A stretch of 52,865 nt of DNA from Pseudomonas sp. R37(2017) (GTDB lineage: Bacteria > Pseudomonadota > Gammaproteobacteria > Pseudomonadales > Pseudomonadaceae), in the NCBI RefSeq assembly GCF_002113375.1, contig NZ_NEHO01000027.1, positions 1 through 52,865 of the forward strand, in the 5' to 3' direction. The notes below the pieces were generated by a model that was not told where the DNA came from, made no database searches, and worked only from the letters and a program-made list of their open reading frames with translations. The translations under genes and the position numbers were made by a program. Position 1 is the stretch's first letter. Every line of letters starts with the position of its first letter. Shown here piece after piece: positions 40,770 through 49,299 of the stretch.

Positions 40770-41711
40770 TTAGCTTTGCAGTTGGAACACCAACGCCTTC
40801 AACCCACACTCCACATCCGCATCCGGAAACTCCGGCGGATTCTCCAGTCGCTGTTCGAACTGAAGGCTCGGTGCTTCGCGGGTGACTCCGTCGATCAGGA
40901 AGTCGGCACCGAACGACGGGTCGTTCATGCAGGCCAGCACGGTGCCGTTTTCAGTGAGCAGTTCGGGCAGCCGGCGCAGGACGCGCTGGTAGTCCTTGGT
41001 CAGCAGGAAGCTGCCTTTCTGGAATGACGGCGGGTCGATGATCACCAGGTCGTACGGGCCTTTGCCGATCACCATGCCCCAGGACTTGAACAGGTCGTGG
41101 CCGAGGAAGCTCACCTTGCTCAGGTCGTGGCCGTTGAGCCGGTGGTTGTCGCGACCACGGCTCAGGGCCGGGCTCGACATGTCGAGGTTGACCACGTGGC
41201 TGGCGCCGCCTTCGATGGCCGCCACCGAGAAGCCGCAGGTGTAGGCGAACAGGTTCAACACCCGCTTGCCCTCGGCATTGGCGCGGACCCAATCGCGGCC
41301 GTAGCGCATGTCGAGGAACAGCCCGGTGTTCTGCTTGCGGCCCAGGTCCACCCGGTACTTCAGGCCGCCCTCGGTGATGGTCATTTCCTCGATGACGTCG
41401 CCGAGCAGCCATTCGGTGGTGCTTTGCAGCAGGTAGCGGTGTTGCAGCAACAGGGTATGCGCGCCGGATTTTGCCCACTGTTCAGACTGGGTAATCGCCA
41501 CCAGCCCTTGTTTCAAGTCTTGCAGTTGCTCAGCTTCCGGCTCCTTGAACAGCGCCACCAGCACCACGCCTTGCAGCCAGTCCACGGTCACTTGCTCCAG
41601 CCCCGGCCAGCAACGGCCACGGCCGTGGAACAGACGACGGGTTTCGGCGGGGGCGGTCGCCAGGGCTGTCAGTAGGTGTTCGTTGAGGGTGGCGAGGGCG
41701 TCTGGGTTCAT
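40770..41711 (-). CDS. Class I SAM-dependent methyltransferase (RlmI/RlmK-C-like)
   Basis: This 313-residue enzyme has SAM motif I (KRVLNLFAYTCGFSVAAIEGGA), a catalytic DPPSF motif (YDLVIIDPPSFQKGSF) and the preceding NTGLFLDMRYGRDWV that is typical of 23S rRNA m5C/m2G methyltransferases. It lacks the PUA domain of RlmI, so the RNA target is uncertain. It stands alone, converging on the MHS transporter gene. Confidence 0.86.
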   Translation of the reverse strand: MNPDALATLNEHLLTALATAPAETRRLFHGRGRCWPGLEQVTVDWLQGVVLVALFKEPEAEQLQDLKQGLVAITQSEQWAKSGAHTLLLQHRYLLQSTTEWLLGDVIEEMTITEGGLKYRVDLGRKQNTGLFLDMRYGRDWVRANAEGKRVLNLFAYTCGFSVAAIEGGASHVVNLDMSSPALSRGRDNHRLNGHDLSKVSFLGHDLFKSWGMVIGKGPYDLVIIDPPSFQKGSFLLTKDYQRVLRRLPELLTENGTVLACMNDPSFGADFLIDGVTREAPSLQFEQRLENPPEFPDADVECGLKALVFQLQS

Positions 41712-41783
41712 CGGGTCGGGTCGGTCATTTGTGGGGGCGGCATTTAACCATAATTGCGCAACCGGCGGAGCACCACAAAACAG

Positions 41784-41873
41784 TGTGGGAGCGAGCCTGC
41801 TCGCGAAAGCGGTGTGTCAGCCAACCACTTTGCCGACTGACACGGCCCCTTCGCGAGCAGGCTCGCTCCCACA
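41784..41873. repeat. REP palindrome, GTGGGAGC type
   Basis: Arms TGTGGGAGCGAGCCTGCTCG and CGAGCAGGCTCGCTCCCACA flank GTGTCAGCCAACCAC and its inverted partner GACTGACAC. It lies 73 bp upstream of the methyltransferase start, between divergent genes, where REPs are less common. Confidence 0.92.
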
Positions 41874-41988
41874 GGTTTTCGGTGCTCCTTACGAGTGAGT
41901 TATCACGTTTAATTTAACTTTACGTGAGGATTTGGCGATCTTCCGGCTCCCATACTCGGCTCCAACGAACAACAAACCGGAGCCGGAC

Positions 41989-42606
41989 ATGTCGCAGTCA
42001 ACTGCTTCACCCAAGTCCAGTCATCCACGTTGGCTGCGCCTGACCCACTGGCTCAACGCCCTGGCGGTGTTGGTGATGGTGACCAGCGGCTGGCGCATCT
42101 ACAACGCCTCGCCGATCTACGAATTCAGCTTTCCCAGGTCGATCACCCTCGGCGGCTGGCTGGGCGGCGCGCTGCAATGGCATTTCGCGGCGATGTGGTT
42201 GCTGGCGATCAACGGCCTGATCTACCTGGCCTTCAACCTGTTCAGCGGACGCCTGAAACGGCGTTTCTTCCCGGTCTCGCCCAAAGGCGTGCTGCATGAC
42301 CTGTGGGCGGCCTTGCGCGGAAAACTGGGGCACGCCGACCTCAGTCATTACAACCAGGTGCAACGCTTCGCCTACCTGTTCGTGATGGTCGACATCACGC
42401 TGCTGGTGCTCTCCGGGCTGGTGTTGTGGAAGTCGGTGCAGTTCCCTTTGTTGCGCGAATTGCTGTTCGGTTACGAAGGCGCACGCCGTGTGCACTTCTT
42501 CGCCATGGCGCTGTTGGTGGCCTTCGTGGCGGTGCATCTGGTGATGGTGGCGCTGGTGCCGAAAACGCTGCTGGCCATGATCGTCGGCCGCAAGGAGCAG
42601 GTATGA
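41989..42606 (+). CDS. Cytochrome b561-type membrane subunit
   Basis: This 205-residue protein has four hydrophobic helices with histidines suited to ligate two hemes: LRLTHWLNALAVLV (about H20), LQWHFAAMWLLAINGL (about H65), and two near the C-terminus in ARRVHFFAMALLVAFVAVHL. The ATG at 41989 follows CGGAGCCGGAC. Its stop overlaps the start of the molybdopterin enzyme gene, so it almost certainly carries electrons between quinol and that enzyme. Confidence 0.88.
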   Translation: MSQSTASPKSSHPRWLRLTHWLNALAVLVMVTSGWRIYNASPIYEFSFPRSITLGGWLGGALQWHFAAMWLLAINGLIYLAFNLFSGRLKRRFFPVSPKGVLHDLWAALRGKLGHADLSHYNQVQRFAYLFVMVDITLLVLSGLVLWKSVQFPLLRELLFGYEGARRVHFFAMALLVAFVAVHLVMVALVPKTLLAMIVGRKEQV

Positions 42607-43388
42607 AAAAGCGTATTCAAGTCCCCGGGCTGGATGAGGCATCGATCCTCAGCGATGCCCGCAAGATCCTCGCCCCGCAGATCGAAGACCGCTCGCGCCG
42701 TGCATTCCTGCTGCGCGGCCTGACCCTCGGTGGCGTGGCCATGTTGTCCGGCTGCAACATCACCGATAACGAAAGTGTCGAGACCGCGCTGTCGTCCATG
42801 TCGCGCTTCAACGATCGGGTCCAGGGCTGGCTGTTCAATCCCAATGCGATGGCACCGACCTATCCCGAATCGATGATCACCCGGCCATTTCCGTTCAATG
42901 CCTTCTACGGCATCGATGAGGCGCCGACGGTGGAAGAGGAGGGCTATCGCCTGGAAATCACCGGTCTGGTTGCCGACAAGCGCAGTTGGCGCCTCGAAGA
43001 GCTGCGCGCCATGCCCCAGACCGAACAGATCACCCGGCACATTTGCGTCGAAGGCTGGAGCGCGATCGGCCGCTGGGGCGGCGTGCGATTCAGTGATTTC
43101 CTCAAGCGCATCGGCGCTGATACCGATGCCAAATACGTAGGTTTCAAATGCGCCGACGACTACTACACCAGCATCGACATGGCCACCGCACTGCATGCGC
43201 AAACCCTGTTGACGCTGACGTATGACGGCGCGGTGCTGCCGCGCCAATACGGCTTCCCGATGAAGCTGCGCATGCCCACCAAGCTTGGCTACAAGAATCC
43301 CAAACACATTCAGGCGATTTTCGTCAGCAACACCTACAGCGGTGGCTACTGGGAAGACCAGGGCTACAACTGGTTTGGTGGCAGCTGA
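42603..43388 (+). CDS. Molybdopterin-dependent oxidoreductase (sulfite oxidase / MsrP-like)
   Basis: This 261-residue protein has the SUOX-fold molybdopterin domain. The Mo-ligating Cys is C148 in RHICVEGWSAIGRWGG, and the end PKHIQAIFVSNTYSGGYWEDQG is typical. A twin-arginine export signal is visible (SRRAFLLRGLTLGG, about 31-44), followed by LSGC with a possible lipobox Cys at C51, so it may be a Tat-exported lipoprotein. Activity on methionine sulfoxide, sulfite or another oxo-compound cannot be fixed. It is coupled to the cytochrome b gene, and an MXKDX repeat protein gene follows 53 bp later. Confidence 0.88.
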   Translation: MKKRIQVPGLDEASILSDARKILAPQIEDRSRRAFLLRGLTLGGVAMLSGCNITDNESVETALSSMSRFNDRVQGWLFNPNAMAPTYPESMITRPFPFNAFYGIDEAPTVEEEGYRLEITGLVADKRSWRLEELRAMPQTEQITRHICVEGWSAIGRWGGVRFSDFLKRIGADTDAKYVGFKCADDYYTSIDMATALHAQTLLTLTYDGAVLPRQYGFPMKLRMPTKLGYKNPKHIQAIFVSNTYSGGYWEDQGYNWFGGS

Positions 43389-43441
43389 TGAACGGCCGAA
43401 TCATTCACCGTCCACAAACCCGTGCTCCAAGGAGATTCATC

Positions 43442-43711
43442 ATGAAAAAGTTGACCACCGTTGTTCTGTCCATGTGCCTGGCCGTTGGCGCTGCCTCTGT
43501 GTTCGCAGCCGACACCATGAGCAACGACAGCATGAGCAAGGACTCGATGTCCAAGGATGCCATGTCCAAGGATGCGATGAAGAAGACCGACTCGATGTCC
43601 AAGGACGCCATGTCCAAAGACAGCATGTCCAAGGATGCAATGTCCAAGGACGCGATGAAAAAAGACGCAATGTCCAAGGATGCGATGAAAAAAAGCGAAA
43701 TGTCGCAGTAA
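43442..43711 (+). CDS. Pentapeptide MXKDX repeat protein
   Basis: This 89-residue protein has a signal peptide (1-23, cleaved after SVFAA) followed by about 11-12 tandem five-residue units of the form M-S-K-D-(S/A), some as MKKD. The underlying DNA is a 15-bp repeat, mostly ATGTCCAAGGATGCC-like. This matches the known Pseudomonas/Burkholderia family named pentapeptide MXKDX repeat protein, whose function is not established. Met-rich and exported, it could be an oxidation sink or metal binder serving the neighbouring MsrP-like enzyme; that is inference. A good ribosome-binding site AAGGAGATTCATC precedes the ATG. Confidence 0.9.
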   Translation: MKKLTTVVLSMCLAVGAASVFAADTMSNDSMSKDSMSKDAMSKDAMKKTDSMSKDAMSKDSMSKDAMSKDAMKKDAMSKDAMKKSEMSQ

Positions 43712-43732
43712 GTCCAACCAACCGAAATACCC

Positions 43733-43845
43733 TGTAGGAGCGAGCATGCTCGCGATGGTGGACGCTACACCGAGGGGCATCAGGTTCCCCGCGTTATCGT
43801 TATCGACCATCGCGAGCATGCCGCAAGCGGGCACCCGCTCCTACA
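43733..43845. repeat. REP palindrome with modified right arm
   Basis: The left arm TGTAGGAGCGAGCATGCTCG pairs with a right arm interrupted by CCGCAAGCGGGCAC, the same insertion as at 18632-18745. The centre ACACCGAGGGGCATCAGG differs. It follows the MXKDX gene. Confidence 0.87.
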
Positions 43846-43965
43846 GGTGAGTGCTGCTGGCCTGGTTGAATCAAAAATGAATTTCCGCGATCTGCGTTGC
43901 TCATAACTGTATGCGGCGGATCCAATGTCGCGGAATCATTGAGGCAATCGGGGAGCGGCACGGTC

Positions 43966-44373
43966 ATGAGTCGAATACCGACGACGGGTGGAGATCTTCC
44001 GGGTGGATTGATTCTGGTGGTTGAGGACGACCCGGTGATCCTCGAGTTCCTCTGTGAAATTCTTCAGGAGGAAGGTTTTGTCGTCGAGCCGCAAATCAGT
44101 GCGGACGCGGCCGCGGTCTATCTGGAACAGCATGCGCCGCAGGTGGGCATGCTGCTCACAGACATCACCATGCCCGGTACGCTCAATGGCGCGGACCTGG
44201 CCAACCAGTTCGGCGATCGCTGGCCGGACAAGCCGATCATGATCATGTCCGGTTTCGAAACCCCTGAAAGCGCGGGCGTGCGGCACGCGGTCTCTTTCAT
44301 CAAGAAACCCTGGATGATCGGCGGGCTGCTCGATTGCGTGGGCCAGACCTTCAAGTCCAAACGACTCAACTGA
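43966..44373 (+). CDS. Single-domain response regulator (CheY-like)
   Basis: This 135-residue protein is a receiver domain only. Acidic pocket residues are E20-D21-D22 (VVEDDP), the phospho-acceptor is D66 in LLTDITMPG, and the conserved Lys is K114 in FIKKPW. No output domain or kinase gene adjoins, so it probably acts through protein interaction in a phosphorelay. The ATG at 43966 follows GGGGAGCGGCACGGTC. Confidence 0.87.
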   Translation: MSRIPTTGGDLPGGLILVVEDDPVILEFLCEILQEEGFVVEPQISADAAAVYLEQHAPQVGMLLTDITMPGTLNGADLANQFGDRWPDKPIMIMSGFETPESAGVRHAVSFIKKPWMIGGLLDCVGQTFKSKRLN

Positions 44374-44433
44374 CGCACCCGCAGATGCTACATTGCCGGG
44401 CAAATCCGTCCGGCACCTGCGAGGTTCCTTTCC

Positions 44434-45096
44434 TTGTCTGCTCACTCTGTATTCAACTCGACCTATCGTGCCTTTCTGTTCGACATGGACGGCACCGTAC
44501 TGACGTCCATTGCCGCCGCCGAGCGAGTCTGGACAACCTGGGCCGTGCGCCATGGCGTCGACGCAGGTAGCTTTCTGCCGACCATCCACGGTGCCCGTGC
44601 CATCGACACCATCCGGCGCCTGGGCTTGCCCGGGGTGGATGCCGGGGCTGAAGCCGCGTGGATTACCGAAGCGGAAATCGAAGATGTCGACGGGGTATTG
44701 GAAGTGGCGGGCGCGGCGAAGTTCTTGCGGTCATTGCCAGCCAATCAGTGGGCCATCGTCACGTCCGCCCCGCGGGAACTGGCGTTGCGGCGGATGGCGG
44801 CAGCGGGCATTCCCGAGCCCGGGGTGATGGTGACAGCCGAAGATGTCACAGCGGGCAAACCCGACCCGGCGGGGTACCAACTCGCGGCCCGGCGCCTGGG
44901 CGTCGAACCTGGGCAGTGTCTGGTTTTTGAGGATGCCCCGGTGGGGATTCAGGCAGCCGAGGCGGCGGGGGCGGATTTGATGATTGTCACGGCGACTCAT
45001 GAGCAGCCGATCGAGACGTTGCATGGAACCTTGGCAAGTTATGAAGAGGTGCGGGTTCGGGTGGATGCCGAAGGCATACGCTTGCAGGCGGTCTGA
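44434..45096 (+). CDS. HAD-superfamily phosphatase (sugar phosphatase-like)
   Basis: This 220-residue cytoplasmic HAD-IA hydrolase has motif I FLFDMDGTVL (D17 nucleophile, D19 acid), motif II IVTSAPRELA, motif III Lys in TAGKPDPAGYQ, and motif IV VFEDAPVGIQAAEAAGAD. The start is probably TTG at 44434 after GAGGTTCCTTTCC; no suitable ATG precedes motif I. Relatives dephosphorylate small sugar or 2-deoxyglucose phosphates; the substrate is open. Confidence 0.85.
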   Translation: MSAHSVFNSTYRAFLFDMDGTVLTSIAAAERVWTTWAVRHGVDAGSFLPTIHGARAIDTIRRLGLPGVDAGAEAAWITEAEIEDVDGVLEVAGAAKFLRSLPANQWAIVTSAPRELALRRMAAAGIPEPGVMVTAEDVTAGKPDPAGYQLAARRLGVEPGQCLVFEDAPVGIQAAEAAGADLMIVTATHEQPIETLHGTLASYEEVRVRVDAEGIRLQAV

Positions 45097-45154
45097 TGTG
45101 GGGGTGGACTTGCCCGCGAACAACGCCAGGACAACGCGGACATTCAGGCAGCCC

Positions 45155-45196
45155 GCGTTATCGTTGACGTCCATCGCGAGCTTGCTCGCTCCTACA
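45155..45196. repeat. Half REP, GTAGGAGC type
   Basis: GCGTTATCGTTGACGTCCAT followed by CGCGAGCTTGCTCGCTCCTA is the right half of a REP unit whose interior matches 18632-18745 in inverse orientation. The left arm is missing. Confidence 0.7.
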
Positions 45197-45213
45197 GGGG
45201 AAACCGGGTTACT

Positions 45214-45873
45214 TCAGTAAAGTCCGGGAACCAGCCGCCAGGTACGGGCGCAATAGGCGTCGTACTCGCTGCCGAACTGCGCCCTGAGCAAGGCTTCTTC
45301 AGAGTGAATGCGCGCGACCAGCGGGATCAGCGTCAGCGCCACCAATATCAGCCCGACCCCTGAACGAAACGCCAGTGCCCAACCCAGGCCGATGACCATC
45401 ATCCCCAGATAACTGGGGTTGCGCAGGTTACGGTAGATACCTTCGGTGACCAGCCGATGCCCCGGCTGGATGGCCACCAGCCCGCTGAAGCGCTTGCCCA
45501 GCACAAACACCGGCCACAACCGCAGCGCGCCGCCGACGATGAACAGCAGCGCCCCGAGCCAGCGCACGCCTTCGCCACCGAAGGTCCAGAAATCGATGCG
45601 GTCGGTATAGGCCGGCAGAAATCCGCTCAGCAAGCCGATCACGCCAAAGGCCGGGATTACCCAGCGATTGGCCCGGTCTTCACGTTCACCCGAACTCAGG
45701 TTGACTTCGGTGAACAGTGACACGACAGCCATGATAAGGGTGGCCAGGGCCACGATGACCAGTGAGCCATGGCTGAAGTAGGCCACGAAACCACCCAGTC
45801 CCCAGATCGCCAGGGCCAGGTAGGCGAGGGTGCTGACGATGGCGAAAAACGCCAGTTTGGCCGAGATTTTCAT
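45214..45873 (-). CDS. Isoprenylcysteine carboxyl methyltransferase (ICMT)-family membrane protein
   Basis: This 219-residue protein has about five to six hydrophobic segments. The SAM-binding region RLVTEGIYRNLRNPSYLGMM and the C-terminal HSEEALLRAQFGSEYDAYCA are ICMT/PEMT signatures. In bacteria such enzymes methylate lipids or other membrane-accessible substrates rather than prenylated protein. Monocistronic, divergent from the PLP dehydratase gene by 151 bp. Confidence 0.85.
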   Translation of the reverse strand: MKISAKLAFFAIVSTLAYLALAIWGLGGFVAYFSHGSLVIVALATLIMAVVSLFTEVNLSSGEREDRANRWVIPAFGVIGLLSGFLPAYTDRIDFWTFGGEGVRWLGALLFIVGGALRLWPVFVLGKRFSGLVAIQPGHRLVTEGIYRNLRNPSYLGMMVIGLGWALAFRSGVGLILVALTLIPLVARIHSEEALLRAQFGSEYDAYCARTWRLVPGLY

Positions 45874-46024
45874 TAGTACCTCACACGCGGCAGACGCCTC
45901 CCTTCATTGTAGGCGCTGCGATGCGGCGTTCCGACTTGCCGGGTGAACTAAGCTTGGGAGAGAGGACCGTTCACCACCGGCTCGCGGTGACTCGACGAAC
46001 CGGTGGCGTGTATCAGGAGCCCAT

Positions 46025-46957
46025 ATGCTGCATATCCGCACGCCCTTGATCCTGCACCCTGGCCTGTCGACCCCGACCCGGCGTATCTGGCTGAAACTGG
46101 AAAACCTGCAACCTGGCGGCTCGTTCAAAATACGCGGCATCGGGTTGCTGTGCAGCCAGGCGGCGCAGCAGGGCAAGCGCAAGGTGGTTTGTCCCTCCGG
46201 CGGCAACGCGGGGCTGGCCACGGCCATGGCCGCTGCATGCCTGGGGCTCAAGGCCTGCATCGTGGTGCCGAACACCACCCCGCAAAGCACCCGGGCGCGG
46301 ATCAGCCAGACCGGCGCCGAGGTGATCGTGCACGGCAAGGTCTGGGACGAAGCCAATCAACGGGCACGGGAACTCGCCCAGGACCCGCGCAGTGAATTCG
46401 TGCCGGCCTTCGATCACCCGATGTTGTGGGAAGGGCACAGCACCATGGTCGATGAAATCCTTGAAGACTGTCCGCCAGTGGATGTGTTGGTCACATCGGT
46501 GGGCGGCGGTGGCTTGCTGGCGGGGCTGCTCACCGGCCTGATTCGTCATCGGCACACCGATTGCCGCATCGTGGCCTGCGAAACCGAAGGGGCGGCGTCG
46601 TTCGCCGCGGCGGTGGCGGCGGGGCACCCGGTCAAACTGGCGAAAATCGACACGGTCGCCACCTCCCTGGGCGCCGCGCAAGTAGCCGCCTGGCCCGTCA
46701 GGCACATCGGCGATTTCTCCCATGAGTGCGTGGTGCTCAGTGATGATGAGGCGATCATGGGCGTGGTGCGTTACGCCAATGATATGCGCCAGCTGGTCGA
46801 GCCGGCGTGCGGGGTGTCACTGGCGATTGCCTACCTCGATCATCCGGCGATTGCCGACGCCCGTGATGTGGTGATCGTGGTGTGCGGCGGGGTGAGTATC
46901 AACGCGCAGCTCGTGGCCGGGTGGGCGCGCTTGTCCACGGGTACGCACGCCAGGTAG
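46025..46957 (+). CDS. Serine/threonine dehydratase-like PLP enzyme
   Basis: This 310-residue fold-type II PLP enzyme has the PLP Lys at K35 (LQPGGSFKIRG), the phosphate/substrate loop PSGGNAGLATA, and the glycine-rich SVGGGGLLAGLL. It lacks the C-terminal ACT/regulatory domain of biosynthetic IlvA, which fits a catabolic L-serine dehydratase that deaminates serine to pyruvate. The start follows CAGGAGCCCAT. Activity on threonine is also possible. Confidence 0.86.
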   Translation: MLHIRTPLILHPGLSTPTRRIWLKLENLQPGGSFKIRGIGLLCSQAAQQGKRKVVCPSGGNAGLATAMAAACLGLKACIVVPNTTPQSTRARISQTGAEVIVHGKVWDEANQRARELAQDPRSEFVPAFDHPMLWEGHSTMVDEILEDCPPVDVLVTSVGGGGLLAGLLTGLIRHRHTDCRIVACETEGAASFAAAVAAGHPVKLAKIDTVATSLGAAQVAAWPVRHIGDFSHECVVLSDDEAIMGVVRYANDMRQLVEPACGVSLAIAYLDHPAIADARDVVIVVCGGVSINAQLVAGWARLSTGTHAR

Positions 46958-47010
46958 GGCCGCAAACGCTATCCCGTTGTCACACGCCCCACCGCTGGCG
47001 ATGACGATCG

Positions 47011-47331
47011 TCAGTGATCGGCGGCAACGCCTTCCTGGACGAGAATGGCGCGGGCCAGGTCTTCGTCGCTTGCGTTGTTCAGGGCGGGATTGTCCTGACG
47101 GACTTTTTTCAAGACCGCTTCCAGGTAAGCACCACGAATCGTACCGCCACTGGCCACGAAGCTGGAGGCGTCATCCCGGGCGGGAATCATGAGTTTGTGG
47201 TCTTTGAACGTCGAGTACAGCGAGGCGGAAACCCCGGCGGAAGTGGCGACGTCACCTGCATCCACGTCGGCCAGTGCGGAACCTGCGGGCAAACAAAGTA
47301 CCAGCGTAGAAATGATAAACAGACGGCGCAT
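47011..47331 (-). CDS. DUF2388 domain-containing periplasmic protein
   Basis: This 106-residue protein has a signal peptide (1-21, cleaved after SALA). The mature VATSAGVSASLYSTFKD and FVASGGTIRGAYLEAVLKKVR blocks identify DUF2388, a small Pseudomonas family of unknown function. The ATG at 47331 follows GGAGGACACCATC; a start 14 codons upstream is ruled out by that placement. It converges with the PLP dehydratase gene. Confidence 0.88.
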   Translation of the reverse strand: MRRLFIISTLVLCLPAGSALADVDAGDVATSAGVSASLYSTFKDHKLMIPARDDASSFVASGGTIRGAYLEAVLKKVRQDNPALNNASDEDLARAILVQEGVAADH

Positions 47332-47520
47332 GATGGTGTCCTCCGACAGCATGAAGCATAACTGAAGTACCACATAATCTAGGAGGTGCGGGGGTCGCCA
47401 AGAGTTCCATGGCGCTGTCGACCCTGGATATGGGCGGGTGCTTCATGGCCTTGCAACTGGTGATTTTCTCCGGCCTGATTGACTATCGACAGCCAGAGCA
47501 GCCGTGGGAGGGCAGGGGCG

Positions 47521-48630
47521 TTGAACGTCGATATGCAAAGCGTGGTGATCGGGGCGGGTGTCGTCGGGCTGGCGGTGGCCAGGAGCCTGGCCATGAGCGG
47601 ACGGGAGGTGCTTGTGGTCGAGGCCGCCGGGGGCATCGGCATGGGGATCAGCTCACGCAACTCGGAAGTGATTCACGCCGGTATCTATTACCCGAGTGGC
47701 AGTCTCAAGGCCCGGTTGTGCGTGGAGGGCAAGCAACGCCTCTACGGGTTTTGCGATGAACATGGCGTTGAATACCGGCGCGTCGGCAAGCTGATCGTGG
47801 CCACCGATGAGCCGCAGCGCTCGGCTTTGCAGCGCCTGTTGGAGCAGGGGCGTTTCAATGGTGTCGATGACCTGCAATGGCTGGATGGCGCGCAGGCCCG
47901 GGCGCTTGAACCGGCGCTGTCCTGCGTCGCGGCGCTGTGGTCGCCCTCTACCGGCATCATCGATTCCCACGCCCTGATGCTGGCGCTCCAGGGCGATGCC
48001 GAGCGGTTCGGCGCGACGCTGGCCTTGCACACACCGTTGCTCTCGGCCCGTTGCACGGAGCAGGGCTTCGAGCTGCACATGGGCGGCAGCCAACCCATGG
48101 CGCTGCGCTGCCGTGAATTGATCAACTGCGCGGGGCTGTCCGCTGCCGACGTGGCGCGCGCCATTGTCGGTCTGCCTGGGGCATTTGTTCCCGAGGCGCA
48201 TTGGTGCAAGGGCAGTTATTTCAGTTTCGGCGGCCGTGCGCCGTTTCGCCACTTGGTGTATCCGGCCCCGGAGAGCGCGGGACTGGGCGTGCACATGACA
48301 CTCGACCTGGGTGGGCAGGCGCGCTTCGGGCCGGATGTCGAATGGGTCGAGCACATTGATTACCGTGTCGAACCCCGCCGGGCCGAGGGGTTCTATCAGG
48401 CGATCCGCCGTTATTGGCCGGGTTTGCCGGACAACAGCCTGCAACCGGCCTACAGCGGAATTCGCCCGAAAATCAACGGGCCGACGGCGCCGGCCGCCGA
48501 CTTTCTCATCAGCGGATGCGCCGAACATGGCGTGCCGGGACTGGTGAATCTGTTCGGCATCGAATCGCCGGGGCTGACCAGTTGCCTGGCGCTCGCCGAG
48601 CACGTGGTGAAGCGCCTGAACGACCGATGA
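47521..48630 (+). CDS. FAD-dependent oxidoreductase (L-2-hydroxyglutarate oxidase LhgO-like)
   Basis: This protein of about 369 residues is in the DAO family. FAD binds at the N-terminal VVIGAGVVGLAVARSLAMSG; SSRNSEVIHAGIYYPSGSLK is the LhgO/L2HGDH signature, and GVPGLVNLFGIESPGLTS closes the C-terminal FAD contact. It would oxidise a 2-hydroxy acid. The TTG at 47521 follows GGGAGGGCAGGGGCG; the ATG at 47533 is an alternative. The upstream ATG at 47479 lacks support. The gene stands between DUF2388 and DinB. Confidence 0.85.
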   Translation: MNVDMQSVVIGAGVVGLAVARSLAMSGREVLVVEAAGGIGMGISSRNSEVIHAGIYYPSGSLKARLCVEGKQRLYGFCDEHGVEYRRVGKLIVATDEPQRSALQRLLEQGRFNGVDDLQWLDGAQARALEPALSCVAALWSPSTGIIDSHALMLALQGDAERFGATLALHTPLLSARCTEQGFELHMGGSQPMALRCRELINCAGLSAADVARAIVGLPGAFVPEAHWCKGSYFSFGGRAPFRHLVYPAPESAGLGVHMTLDLGGQARFGPDVEWVEHIDYRVEPRRAEGFYQAIRRYWPGLPDNSLQPAYSGIRPKINGPTAPAADFLISGCAEHGVPGLVNLFGIESPGLTSCLALAEHVVKRLNDR

Positions 48631-48702
48631 TCAGGGCTGGCACTGCTTTGCGACCATTGGGTCTATGCTGGGGAGTGCGCTTACTGCCATCGGAGAACTC
48701 TG

Positions 48703-49299
48703 ATGATCACCGTACGCACTGCCTGTCTGCTGGCCGATTACAAACGCTGGGCCAATCAGCGACTGTTTGACAGCCTTGCGGCGCTTCCTCCAGGCGAAGT
48801 CAAAAAAGAACGGGTGTCGGTGTTCAAAAACATGATCGGCACCCTCAACCACGTCTACGTGGTCGATTGCATCTGGCGGGCGCACCTTGAAGGCCGGGGG
48901 CATGGCTTCAAGACTTCACACGACCTGCTGCATGCCAATCTGTCCGAACTGCGCACGGCGCAAAAAGAGATCGATCGCTGGTACTGCGACTGGAGCGCCC
49001 GGCAAACCGATGCCTCCCTGGACAAGCCCGTGGAGTTCACTTTTGTCTCGGGCGAAAGCGGCATCATGAGCGCCGGCGCGATGCTGATGCACGTGGTCAA
49101 CCACGCCAGCTATCACCGTGGCTGGGTGGTGCAGATGTACTTCGAGATCCCGGCCATGCCACCGGTCACCGACATGCCGGTGTACCTGCGCGAATCTGAA
49201 CCGGTGGTCCTGCAATCGATCATTGCCCCGACGGTGGCGCCGCCATGTGCTGTGCAATTTTCGAGCGCAACCAGCGTTCTGCCGGATCGTTATCGTTGA
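48703..49299 (+). CDS. DinB family protein
   Basis: This 198-residue four-helix DinB/YfiT metal-binding protein has a His in TLNHVYVVDCIW (about 49) and a paired HxxxH in VVNHASYHRGW (about 132-136), forming the usual three-His site. DinB members include thiol-dependent transferases; substrate unknown. Family members usually end soon after the MPVYLRES-like region; here about 25 extra residues continue as low-similarity sequence over an antisense frame at 49220-49354. The ATG follows CGGAGAACTCTG. Confidence 0.85.
   Translation: MITVRTACLLADYKRWANQRLFDSLAALPPGEVKKERVSVFKNMIGTLNHVYVVDCIWRAHLEGRGHGFKTSHDLLHANLSELRTAQKEIDRWYCDWSARQTDASLDKPVEFTFVSGESGIMSAGAMLMHVVNHASYHRGWVVQMYFEIPAMPPVTDMPVYLRESEPVVLQSIIAPTVAPPCAVQFSSATSVLPDRYR

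Noticed and set aside
43442..43711. Short tandem DNA repeat taken as non-coding satellite
   Set aside because: The repeat is in frame within a signal-peptide protein of the known MXKDX family with a good ribosome-binding site.
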